A stretch of 8,821 nucleotides of DNA, taken from Clostridiales bacterium UBA6388. Its GTDB lineage: Bacteria; Bacillota; Clostridia; Oscillospirales; Oscillospiraceae. This document shows, in pieces, positions 1-6,236 of this stretch (within the stretch, counting starts at the first letter, position 1; the number at the start of each line of letters is the position of its first letter). The notes beneath the pieces are model-generated. The model saw only the letters and a list, made by a program, of their open reading frames with translations. It had not been told where the DNA came from and made no database searches. Made by a program: the position numbers and the translations under genes. Where the stretch lies: contig DJQK01000151.1 of the NCBI GenBank assembly GCA_002437575.1, forward strand, positions 1 to 8,821. The letters run 5' to 3'.

Positions 1-84
1 CATCCTGACCGATGCTCTGATTAACGAATTTCTACCATGTGGGTGTCCAACTTGCACTTGCAATTTGCGACCAGAAAAAAACCA
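1..84. other. Left edge, gene-free, downstream of the GH3 gene
   Basis: This stretch lies beyond the stop codon of the minus-strand GH3 gene and is cut by the window edge. A run of seven A (75-81), read as T7 on the minus strand, sits directly past the stop. The only hairpin before it is a 4-bp GGGT/ACCC stem about 11 bases upstream of the run, too weak and too distant to call an intrinsic terminator. No gene is visible. Confidence 0.4.
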
Positions 85-2184
85 TTACTTTTGGGTCAGT
101 ACCCGAACAATCCGCAAAGCAGACCTTTCCAGCGTCACCCGGTCAGGCTCCTGACGGTACCGCTCCCCATCGGAGAGGAACATCCCGCCAAATTTCCAGT
201 CGACGAGAAAAGAACGGATGAGATCGCTGTCTTCGCCGAGGGTTTCGCCGTTGACCGTCGAATCGGGCAGCAGAACGGCCTTGTATGTACCGGCGGCGAT
301 CGAAAACGGCAGACCGTAAATGTCGCGGAACGAGCCGATGCGGATATCGATGCTGCGCGGAAGCGTGCCTGTGCGCAAAATAGCAGCGGCGCTGGTCTGC
401 ACGCCTTCGGCAAAGCTCAAAGCGCACGCGCCTGTCAGCACCGGGTCTTCCGACCAGGATTCCTGCGACACGGCGTCAAACGGCGTTCTTTGCAGCGCGC
501 AGCCGGGGGCCAGGCAGAACGTCACGCCATACTCGCGCATTTCCCGCCCGATGGCCTTGCCGACCGAGAAAATGAGATCGGGGTCAAACGAGCACGAAAG
601 AAGCGAGGGTGCGGGGAAGCCGGTCGTGTACTGGTGCTGCACCGTGCCGTCGTCCTGCTCGATATCCTTTTTGAGTGCCAGACCGCACACGCCGGAAGCG
701 ATCGTATACGCCGCCAGCCCATAGCGCGGCAGCTCCGCCGATGCACCCAGCGCACCGGGGACATCCGTCGGGCAGAAGCCGAAGTCGCACACGAATTTCC
801 GAAGGCTCGTGTCGTCCATGCCGGCAATGAACGTGAACGCGCTGCACGCGCCGGAGAGGACCTCGGAGAACTGGTGCCGCTCGTTATCGCCGCGGCAGCC
901 GGTGAACGGACGGCCCTTTTTGCGGCTTCGGCGGGGAAGATTCCGGTCGGAAAGGCGGATGGCACGGCGTCTTGCAAGCTCGCGTTCTTCCGTTTCTTCG
1001 GGGTAGGTGTAAAGATGGATCGGCTCTTTTCTCGCCGGAAGCTCGGCGTTCGGGAACGCGCACGGCGTCACCGCCTGCACCACGGCAGAGCGCGTCAGTT
1101 TAATGGAGCCGGCCAGACAGGTCGCGCGGGAGCTCGTGCCGACGCGGATATCATAGAAGCCTTCTTCCAGCACGTAAGCCGAGGCTGCCTCGCGGAAAAG
1201 GGCAAGGTCCGTGACCGGGAAGCGCAGATGCAGCGTCTGCTTTTCGCCGGGCGCCAAAACCTGCGTCTTGGAAAACGCGTCCAAAAACCACGCGGGGCCG
1301 GTTTTTCCGCTGTCCGGCCGGGAAACATAGACCTGCACCGTCTCCTGTACGGCGTAGGTTTCGCCCGTGTTTTCCACGTCCGCGCTCACCGTCACGTCGC
1401 AGCCGTCGAGCCCCACGCTGATGGCAGTCAGCTCGGCCTTGCCGTAGCCCAGACCGTAGCCGAAGGGGTAGAGCACGTCGCCGCCGAAGGTGTCAAAATA
1501 GCGGTAGCCGAGGAAGCTGTCATACTGCTGCGCAGCAAGGCCGAACGCTTCGAGCTTTTCTGTCCAGCTGAACGAGAGCTTTCCGGACGGGCAGACCTTG
1601 CCGGTCAGAATGTCTGCCAGCGCGTAGCCCGCCTCCTGACCGGCCAGACCCGCAAACACGATCGCGCCGCAGCCTCTGGCCGTGTCGTTCAGCTCCATAT
1701 AGCCCGGCGCGGCAATGATGAGCGCAACGCGGGAAAACGCGCCGGTGACCTTTTTGAGCATATCCTGCTCGAAGCTCGTCAGCTTCGGGTCATAGTGCGC
1801 CGCCGTGCGCGAAAGGACGACGACGGCCGCGTCGTTGGCGGAGGCGAACTCCTCCATGCTGAGGCTTCCGAGCGGCATTTCAGCGCCCTCCGGGTGCTCG
1901 AGCGCCCAGGCGCGGTATTTGTGCGCCAGCAGCTTATCCGGCTGCACAGCATCACCTGCGGCGGTAAGGCCGTCCAGAATGCCGATCTTCCGCCAGGGCT
2001 CCATGCCGGCAAGACCCGTCGGCGTAAAGATCTGGCCGATGCCGAAGATCGCAATGCGCACCGGCTCTTTGTTTTCCGGCGCGAACGGCAGCGTATGGTT
2101 TACGTTTTTGAGCAGCACGCAGCTTCCGGCCGCCGCCGCGCGGCTGACAAGGGCGTGCTCCTGCATTCTGGCTGTATATTCCAT
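85..2184 (-). CDS. GH3-family protein with swapped domain order; probable degenerate beta-glucosidase
   Basis: Glycoside hydrolase family 3 homologue of 699 residues with reversed domain order. The alpha/beta sandwich domain comes first (residues ~10-215: VLLKN at 23-27, FAGLAGQEAG at 177-186, PSGKLSF at 199-205). It is followed by GYRYFDT at 226-232, YPFGYGLGYG at 239-248 and an FnIII-like domain (~250-360). A basic linker (~400-432) leads to a barrel-like domain (~435-699). Ruminococcus and clostridial BglB-type enzymes share this order. Family members hydrolyse terminal beta-linked glucose or xylose. Here the barrel keeps the scaffold (FPAPSLL, WSEDP 577-581, TVNGET, nucleophile-like SD at 671-672). 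The DGP.G.R motif reads SGVCGLA (497-503), the Arg of the GRN motif is V572, the Lys-His pair is Ala-Ala (~600-601), and the Tyr before NG is D641. Only ~27 residues follow the SD motif, so the barrel end is short. No signal peptide is seen, so it is probably cytoplasmic. The start is supported by GGGAG six bases upstream (2191-2195). GH3 membership is secure; catalytic activity is doubtful. Confidence 0.88.
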   Translation of the reverse strand: MEYTARMQEHALVSRAAAAGSCVLLKNVNHTLPFAPENKEPVRIAIFGIGQIFTPTGLAGMEPWRKIGILDGLTAAGDAVQPDKLLAHKYRAWALEHPEGAEMPLGSLSMEEFASANDAAVVVLSRTAAHYDPKLTSFEQDMLKKVTGAFSRVALIIAAPGYMELNDTARGCGAIVFAGLAGQEAGYALADILTGKVCPSGKLSFSWTEKLEAFGLAAQQYDSFLGYRYFDTFGGDVLYPFGYGLGYGKAELTAISVGLDGCDVTVSADVENTGETYAVQETVQVYVSRPDSGKTGPAWFLDAFSKTQVLAPGEKQTLHLRFPVTDLALFREAASAYVLEEGFYDIRVGTSSRATCLAGSIKLTRSAVVQAVTPCAFPNAELPARKEPIHLYTYPEETEERELARRRAIRLSDRNLPRRSRKKGRPFTGCRGDNERHQFSEVLSGACSAFTFIAGMDDTSLRKFVCDFGFCPTDVPGALGASAELPRYGLAAYTIASGVCGLALKKDIEQDDGTVQHQYTTGFPAPSLLSCSFDPDLIFSVGKAIGREMREYGVTFCLAPGCALQRTPFDAVSQESWSEDPVLTGACALSFAEGVQTSAAAILRTGTLPRSIDIRIGSFRDIYGLPFSIAAGTYKAVLLPDSTVNGETLGEDSDLIRSFLVDWKFGGMFLSDGERYRQEPDRVTLERSALRIVRVLTQK

Positions 2185-2205
2185 GGCTTTCTCCCATCAG
2201 TATAG

Positions 2206-2368
2206 CGGCATCACCGCGCAATTGTGTCTGCGAGCCTCGCCGGATCTTTTCCGCCAATGCTGCGGTTCGAAAAACGAGAAATACACAAAGTATTCCTTCG
2301 TTTTCCAAACCTTGCCTTGACGAAAAATCTCTCGCCGAGGCTTCTTGCCAAATTGCGCGGTGATGCCG
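2206..2368. repeat. 163-base imperfect palindrome with perfect 18-base terminal inverted repeats (MITE-like)
   Basis: CGGCATCACCGCGCAATT at 2206-2223 is the exact reverse complement of 2351-2368. The symmetry continues inward about one centre, 2287: AGCCTCG (2233-2239) pairs with 2336-2342, AAAACGA (2271-2277) with 2298-2304, and AATAC (2280-2284) with GTATT (2290-2294) around an ACAAA loop. The intervening arms match imperfectly with small compensating indels. Both ends are flanked by AT-rich sequence containing TATA (2201-2204; 2374-2377). The element has no coding capacity and sits between divergent genes. It resembles a miniature inverted-repeat element or another large hairpin-forming intergenic repeat. 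Transcribed from the right it would form a long hairpin in the 5' leader of the GH3 gene. The palindrome is read directly; the mobile origin is inference. Confidence 0.75.
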
Positions 2369-2371
2369 AAA

Positions 2372-2379
2372 ATTATAAT
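2372..2379. promoter_or_regulatory. Possible -10 box(es), ATTATAAT, usable on either strand
   Basis: TATAAT occurs on the plus strand at 2374-2379 and on the minus strand at 2377-2372. On the minus strand the best -35 candidate is TTGTGA (2403-2398) with a long 20-base spacer. If used, the GH3 transcript would carry the whole 163-base palindrome in its leader. No better minus-strand promoter was found nearer the GH3 start; a TATACT at 2204-2199 lies too close to the ribosome binding site. This is a weak candidate only. Confidence 0.25.
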
Positions 2380-2476
2380 CTCGTAAGGATATCATATCAC
2401 AAAACCCGCCGTTCGGAAATGGGCAAAACCAAAAAAACGCACAGAATTGGGCGAATTTCTGCCGGACGTGCCAGCT

Positions 2477-2493
2477 TTTACAAAAAGTTCACG
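2477..2493 (+). promoter_or_regulatory. Direct repeat TTTACA-N5-TTCACG, predicted OmpR/PhoB-family operator
   Basis: Two hexamers, TTTACA (2477-2482) and TTCACG (2488-2493), are spaced one 11-base period apart. The second hexamer occupies a -35-like position 19 bases before a perfect -10. The same repeat with the same period lies before the htrA-like gene (4737-4753), and the shared string TTTTACAAA extends beyond the first hexamer in both. OmpR/PhoB-family regulators (for example Bacillus PhoP and streptococcal CiaR) bind such 11-base direct repeats, often overlapping a poor -35. The neighbouring response regulator is the natural candidate; binding itself is inferred. Confidence 0.5.
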
Positions 2494-2518
2494 CAAAAGA
2501 GCCCCGCCGGGCTATAAT
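2488..2518 (+). promoter_or_regulatory. Promoter of the response regulator-kinase operon
   Basis: A perfect -10, TATAAT, lies at 2513-2518, with a weak -35-like TTCACG at 2488-2493 (19-base spacer). Transcription would begin near 2525, giving a leader of about 58 bases before the regulator start at 2583. The perfect -10 with a poor, slightly misplaced -35 overlapped by direct repeats is typical of activator-dependent promoters. Confidence 0.6.
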
Positions 2519-2582
2519 AATAGCATACCTGTGTCCTGCATAAAATGGGCACGAAACGAAAGAGAAAAGGGAGGACGACGCC

Positions 2583-3278
2583 ATGGCAAAGACCATTCTT
2601 GTGGTGGAGGACGATCAGAATATTTCGGAGCTGCTCCGGCTCTATTTGGAGAAAGAGGGCTATACCGTGAACATCGCCGACGACGGCGGGAAGGGTGTGG
2701 AGCTGTATCGAAGGCTCAAGCCCGATCTGGTGCTGCTGGATCTGATGCTGCCGGTGCTCGACGGCTGGGGGGTGCTCCGCGCCATCCGGCAGGACGGCAA
2801 AACGCCAGTCATCATGCTCACAGCCAAGGGCGAAACGATCGACAAGGTCTCGGGGCTCAAGCAGGGCGCAGACGACTATATCACCAAGCCCTTCGAGATG
2901 AAAGAGGTGCTGGCGCGGATCGAGGCGGTCCTTCGCCGCGCCGGCAATGCAGACGGCAGCAAGGAAAAGCCGCGACGGCTCACGTTTGACAAGCTGGTCA
3001 TCGACCTTGACTCGTTTGAGCTCATCGTCGACGGCAAGCGCGTGGAGACGCCGCCGAAGGAAATGGAGCTTTTATACCATCTGGCCTCGACGCCGAACCG
3101 CGTGTACACCCGAAATCAGCTTTTAGACGAGGTCTGGGGCTTTGACTATTTCGGCGACAGCCGCACCGTCGACGTGCACATCAAGCGCCTGCGCGAAAAG
3201 CTCGAGGGCGTGTCGAACCAGTGGAGTCTTAAGACCGTCTGGGGCGTGGGGTATAAATTCGAGGTCGCGCCGCAATGA
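2583..3278 (+). CDS. Two-component response regulator, OmpR/PhoB family
   Basis: DNA-binding response regulator of 231 residues, the usual length for the family. The receiver domain (~3-118) has the acidic triad E9-D10-D11, the phospho-acceptor D53 in LLDLMLP, the switch T80 in MLTAKGE and K102 in the TKPF motif. All residues needed for phosphorylation are present. The winged-helix output domain (~132-229) is of PhoB type, with PKEMELLYHLA, the recognition-helix region DSRTVDVHIKRLREKL and the closing VWGVGYKF hairpin. AAGGGAGG (2567-2574) lies eight bases before the ATG. Its last four bases (ATGA) are shared with the start of the kinase gene, implying translational coupling, and the kinase is its evident partner. 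Direct repeats at 2477-2493 before its own promoter and at 4737-4753 before the protease gene suggest it activates itself and the protease. Family assignment is firm; the stimulus and a specific gene name cannot be given. Confidence 0.96.
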   Translation: MAKTILVVEDDQNISELLRLYLEKEGYTVNIADDGGKGVELYRRLKPDLVLLDLMLPVLDGWGVLRAIRQDGKTPVIMLTAKGETIDKVSGLKQGADDYITKPFEMKEVLARIEAVLRRAGNADGSKEKPRRLTFDKLVIDLDSFELIVDGKRVETPPKEMELLYHLASTPNRVYTRNQLLDEVWGFDYFGDSRTVDVHIKRLREKLEGVSNQWSLKTVWGVGYKFEVAPQ

Positions 3279-4708
3279 AAACCACGTTCTCGCGGTTGTT
3301 TTCGATGATCGCGGCGTTACTCATGCTCTGCCTTCTCATTACGGGCGTTGCATTCCGGTTTCTGATGATGGGCTGGATCGAGTCGGAAAAGCGAAAGAGC
3401 CTGAGCGCAGACGCTTCGGCGCTGGCTGACCTTGCCAAGGCGTATGATTCGTCAGGCGAGCTCGAGTTCAACTGGAACTTCCAGATCGGGCTGTCGCTGT
3501 TTTCCGAGGTCGGCGAGGTCGGCGCGCTCATCTGTGATGAAAACGGCATCGTGCGTATCTGCTCGTGCGACAGCCTCACGTGCAGCCACGTGGGAAAGCA
3601 GATCCCCGAGAGCTATCGCCGCGAAATGCTGCGCGATGGGGTATACTACGAAAAAGACGTCGATCTTTCGGGAATTTACGATGACAAGCGCTTTCTGGCC
3701 GGGCAGGCCATTGTGGACGACGACAGCGGAAATCTTGCCGGCTACGTCGTCGTTACCGCGCCCATGAACCAGACGAGCGACTATATGCTGCGCAGCAGCA
3801 CGTTTTTCATCTACACGGCCATCGGTGCGCTGGGTCTGGCGCTCGTCGCGGCAACGTTTCTGTCGCGCTCTCTCGTCCGGCCGCTCGGCCAGATGGCGGA
3901 CGTTGCCCGGCGCTTCGGCTACGGCGAGACCAAGCTTCGCGTCAGCCAGACCAAGGGCAACACCCGCGAGGTAAACGATCTGGCGCTGGCGTTCAACACG
4001 ATGGCAGACTCTCTCGAGCAGTCCGAGCAGCGGCGGCAGGAGTTCATCGCGAACGTGTCGCACGAGCTCAAAACGCCCATGACCACGATCGGCGGCTATG
4101 TCGACGGCATTCTCGACGGCACGATCCCAAAGGAGAACGAAAAGCACTATCTGCAAATCGTCTCGAGCGAGGTCAGAAGGCTCTCCCGGCTCGTGCGCAG
4201 TATGCTGGATTTAAGCCGCATTCAGGCGCAGGGCGTGGACGAAGCACGCAAAACGCGCTTTGATCTCGGCGAGGCGATGGGAGACGTTCTCATTACGTTT
4301 GAGCAGAAGATCAACGCCAGAGGCTTGCAGGTGAACGTCGATATGCCGGAAAAGCCGGTCTGGACGAAGGCGGACCGCGACGCCATCACGCAGGTCATCT
4401 ATAACCTGCTCGACAATGCGATCAAATTCTGCCCTGTGGGCGGAAGCCTCGGCTTGAGCCTCGAGCAGGACGGCCAGAAGGCGCGGCTTCACGTGCGCAA
4501 CACCGGCCCGACCATCCCGCCCGAGGAGCTGCCGCTCGTCTTTGAGCGCTTCCATAAGGCGGACAAGGCCCGCTCTGCCGACCGCGAGGGCTGGGGACTC
4601 GGGCTTTACATCGCCAAGACCATTATCGGCGCGCACGGCGGCGAGATCAGCGCGTCGAGCGAGAACGGCGTGACGGATTTTTCCTTCACCCTGCCCGCGG
4701 TGCGGTAA
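3275..4708 (+). CDS. Membrane sensor histidine kinase (HAMP, HisKA, HATPase_c)
   Basis: Histidine kinase of 477 residues that would phosphorylate the regulator encoded just upstream (ATGA overlap). Order: membrane segment 1 (~8-31), an extracytoplasmic sensor of about 140 residues (~35-172), membrane segment 2 (~175-196), HAMP (~197-250), HisKA with the phospho-accepting H263 in the HELKTP motif, and a catalytic ATPase domain with N-box NLLDNAIKF and G-boxes DREGWGLGLYIAKTI and HGGEI. All catalytic motifs are intact. The sensor carries four cysteines (C87, C96, C98, C103) in a short stretch with H105 (ICSCDSLTCSH), a possible metal- or redox-responsive site. The sensor looks like the single PAS-like fold common in Firmicutes kinases, but that is inference. 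No strong terminator separates it from the downstream protease gene, so read-through is possible. The signal sensed is unknown. Confidence 0.95.
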   Translation: MKTTFSRLFSMIAALLMLCLLITGVAFRFLMMGWIESEKRKSLSADASALADLAKAYDSSGELEFNWNFQIGLSLFSEVGEVGALICDENGIVRICSCDSLTCSHVGKQIPESYRREMLRDGVYYEKDVDLSGIYDDKRFLAGQAIVDDDSGNLAGYVVVTAPMNQTSDYMLRSSTFFIYTAIGALGLALVAATFLSRSLVRPLGQMADVARRFGYGETKLRVSQTKGNTREVNDLALAFNTMADSLEQSEQRRQEFIANVSHELKTPMTTIGGYVDGILDGTIPKENEKHYLQIVSSEVRRLSRLVRSMLDLSRIQAQGVDEARKTRFDLGEAMGDVLITFEQKINARGLQVNVDMPEKPVWTKADRDAITQVIYNLLDNAIKFCPVGGSLGLSLEQDGQKARLHVRNTGPTIPPEELPLVFERFHKADKARSADREGWGLGLYIAKTIIGAHGGEISASSENGVTDFSFTLPAVR

Positions 4709-4813
4709 AAGCCGTTCAAATCCGGGAACATTTCTTTTTACAAACTATTCAACATTCTTCCCGCAAAACCGGATATACTGATACTATCAAAGCAGCAAAG
4801 AGGGCGCTTTTGT
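4709..4813 (+). promoter_or_regulatory. Promoter region of the htrA-like gene with PhoB-type direct repeats
   Basis: The 105-base gap between kinase and protease holds TTTACA (4737-4742) and TTCAAC (4748-4753), one 11-base period apart. A further TTCAAA at 4715-4720 lies exactly two periods upstream. A -10-like TATACT follows at 4774-4779, 20 bases after the TTCAAC hexamer. The arrangement matches the regulator promoter (repeats at 2477 and 2488, -10 at 2513) to within one base. AGAGGG (4799-4804) is the ribosome binding site, nine bases before the ATG at 4814. A weak GTTC/GAAC hairpin (4714-4729) is too poor to be a terminator. Confidence 0.55.
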
Positions 4814-6190
4814 ATGGGCTACGATCAAAACAACAGCTTTTATCATACCGACGGTCAGGACGGCCGGAGCTGGCGCGACCAGACGAATATCTACCAGACG
4901 CCGCGCGAGCAGCCGACCCCGATGGGAAGCAGCAGCCGAGGCCGCCGGAAAGGCAGCTGGTTTGCGGGATTTCTGACCGTTCTGCTGGTTGCGGCGCTGT
5001 GCTTCGGCGTGTTCTACGTCGTCCACAACGTCGGCGTGCGGCTGGAGAAGACGGAAGACGGCTTCACCATCTCCATGTCCAGCCGCAGCAAAACGCCGGA
5101 TGCGCCGGAGCAGACCACCGCGCAGGAGCCGGTCCCGGAAGAGGCCTCCGGCACACAGACGGCGCAGATTCCGGCAGCCGCAGAGCCGGGTGCGTTCGTC
5201 GGCTCGGGCACGAAGCTCAACATCGTCTCATCCCAGCCGGGCTCGGACACGACGTTTTCCGATCAGGCCGACGCCTTGAGCCTACAGGATATTTACAGCA
5301 GCGTCATTGACTCCGTGGTATCCATTTCCTCGGTGACCTCGAGCGGCACGGCCAGCGGAACGGGCATCATCATGTCCGCCGACGGCTATATCATCACGAA
5401 CCACCACGTCATCAGCGGAGCGCTTGTCATCTCGGTCCTGACGAACGACAACAAGGAATATGAGGCCGCGCTCGTCGGAAGCGATGAAATGAGCGACCTC
5501 GCGGTTCTGAAGATCGACGCGAGGAATTTGCAGGCGGCGGAGTTCGGAGACTCGTCCCGGCTTCGCGTGGGAGACAGCGTCGTCGCCATCGGAGATCCGC
5601 TTGGCGTGCAGCTCAGAGGCACGATGACAAACGGCATCATCTCCGCGATCAACCGCGACCTGACCGTGGGCGACCGGACGATGACGCTCATCCAGACGAA
5701 CGCCGCGCTCAATAACGGCAACTCCGGCGGGCCGCTCATCAACTGCTACGGGCAGGTCATCGGCATCAACACGGTGAAAATGAGCTCGTATTACGCCGGC
5801 GCCGCGTCGGTCGAGGGCCTTGGCTTTGCCATTCCGATCTCCGTCGCCAAGCCGATCGTCGACGAGCTGATCGAAAACGGCTACGTCGCGGGCCGTCCTG
5901 CCATCGGCATTTCGGGAGAAGCCCTTCCGACCTATTACCGGATGTATTATCGCCTGCCGGACGGTGTGTACGTCACCTCCGTCAACGACGGCAGCGATGC
6001 CAAGGCCAAGGGCATCCGCGAGGGCGATATCGTCACGGCCATCAACGGCCAGTCGATCAGCTCCATTGACGATCTGAACACCATCAAAAACCAGTATGCC
6101 GCCGGCGACGAGGTCACCCTCACCGTCTACCGCAGCGGCACGTATTCCGAGATCACCATCACCCTCGTCGATCAGGCTACCGGAAAATAA
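4814..6190 (+). CDS. htrA: HtrA/DegP-type membrane-anchored serine protease with one PDZ domain
   Basis: Trypsin-like (S1C) protease of 458 residues that degrades or chaperones misfolded proteins on the outer face of the membrane. A polar Asn/Gln/Tyr-rich cytoplasmic tail (~1-46) precedes a basic stretch (SRGRRKG) and a single membrane segment (~49-70). A Thr/Pro/Glu/Ala-rich linker (~90-150) leads to the protease domain (~155-355) and one PDZ domain (~362-455: GVYVTSV, REGDIVTAINGQ). The triad is complete: H198 in TNHHV, D228 in SDLAVLKID and S304 in GNSGGPL. Length and layout match Gram-positive HtrA proteins. It follows the two-component pair by 105 bases and has its own promoter with the regulator-type repeats, paralleling CssRS and CiaRH control of htrA genes in other Firmicutes. 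A strong terminator follows 10 bases after the stop. The family is certain; equivalence to a particular htrA paralogue is not. Confidence 0.95.
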   Translation: MGYDQNNSFYHTDGQDGRSWRDQTNIYQTPREQPTPMGSSSRGRRKGSWFAGFLTVLLVAALCFGVFYVVHNVGVRLEKTEDGFTISMSSRSKTPDAPEQTTAQEPVPEEASGTQTAQIPAAAEPGAFVGSGTKLNIVSSQPGSDTTFSDQADALSLQDIYSSVIDSVVSISSVTSSGTASGTGIIMSADGYIITNHHVISGALVISVLTNDNKEYEAALVGSDEMSDLAVLKIDARNLQAAEFGDSSRLRVGDSVVAIGDPLGVQLRGTMTNGIISAINRDLTVGDRTMTLIQTNAALNNGNSGGPLINCYGQVIGINTVKMSSYYAGAASVEGLGFAIPISVAKPIVDELIENGYVAGRPAIGISGEALPTYYRMYYRLPDGVYVTSVNDGSDAKAKGIREGDIVTAINGQSISSIDDLNTIKNQYAAGDEVTLTVYRSGTYSEITITLVDQATGK

Positions 6191-6200
6191 CGAAATAAAG

Positions 6201-6232
6201 AAAAGAGCCGTCCGTCAGGATGGCTCTTTTTT
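6201..6232. terminator. Intrinsic terminator between convergent htrA and hydF, probably bidirectional
   Basis: AAAAGAGCCGTCC (6201-6213) and GGATGGCTCTTTT (6218-6230) form a 13-bp stem with one G-T wobble and a GTCA loop, followed by a T run ending at 6232. On the minus strand the stem ends with its own run of T from the A-rich left arm, so it could also end hydF transcripts. It begins 10 bases after the htrA stop and ends five bases before the hydF stop. Confidence 0.9.
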
Positions 6233-6236
6233 GCGC

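Noticed and set aside
75..110. T7 run and small hairpin at the end of the GH3 gene as a terminator
   Set aside because: The 4-bp stem is too short and about 11 bases from the T run.
37..2205. A 722-codon open frame on the plus strand opposite the GH3 gene
   Set aside because: Its product is Arg/Ala/Gly-rich with no recognisable motif and lies antisense to a clear GH3 protein. It is a by-product of G+C-rich codon use, and no ribosome binding site supports it.
2259..2285. GGTTCGAAAA, resembling a tRNA T-loop
   Set aside because: Flanking bases do not form a T-stem, and no acceptor or anticodon arm is present. The string is part of the palindromic element.
1952..2395. A 147-codon minus-strand frame crossing the GH3 start
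   Set aside because: It translates the palindromic repeat and then runs out of frame into the GH3 gene; there are no family features and the GH3 start has its own ribosome binding site.
2442..2461. Imperfect hairpin CAGAATT-GGGCG-AATTTCTG before the regulator promoter
   Set aside because: The stem has a bulge and no T run follows, so it is not a terminator. An operator role is possible but there is no second copy elsewhere in the window.
3452..4636. Long minus-strand frames opposite the kinase gene (234 and 141 codons)
   Set aside because: They lie antisense to a protein with complete histidine-kinase motifs; the products lack any domain signature.
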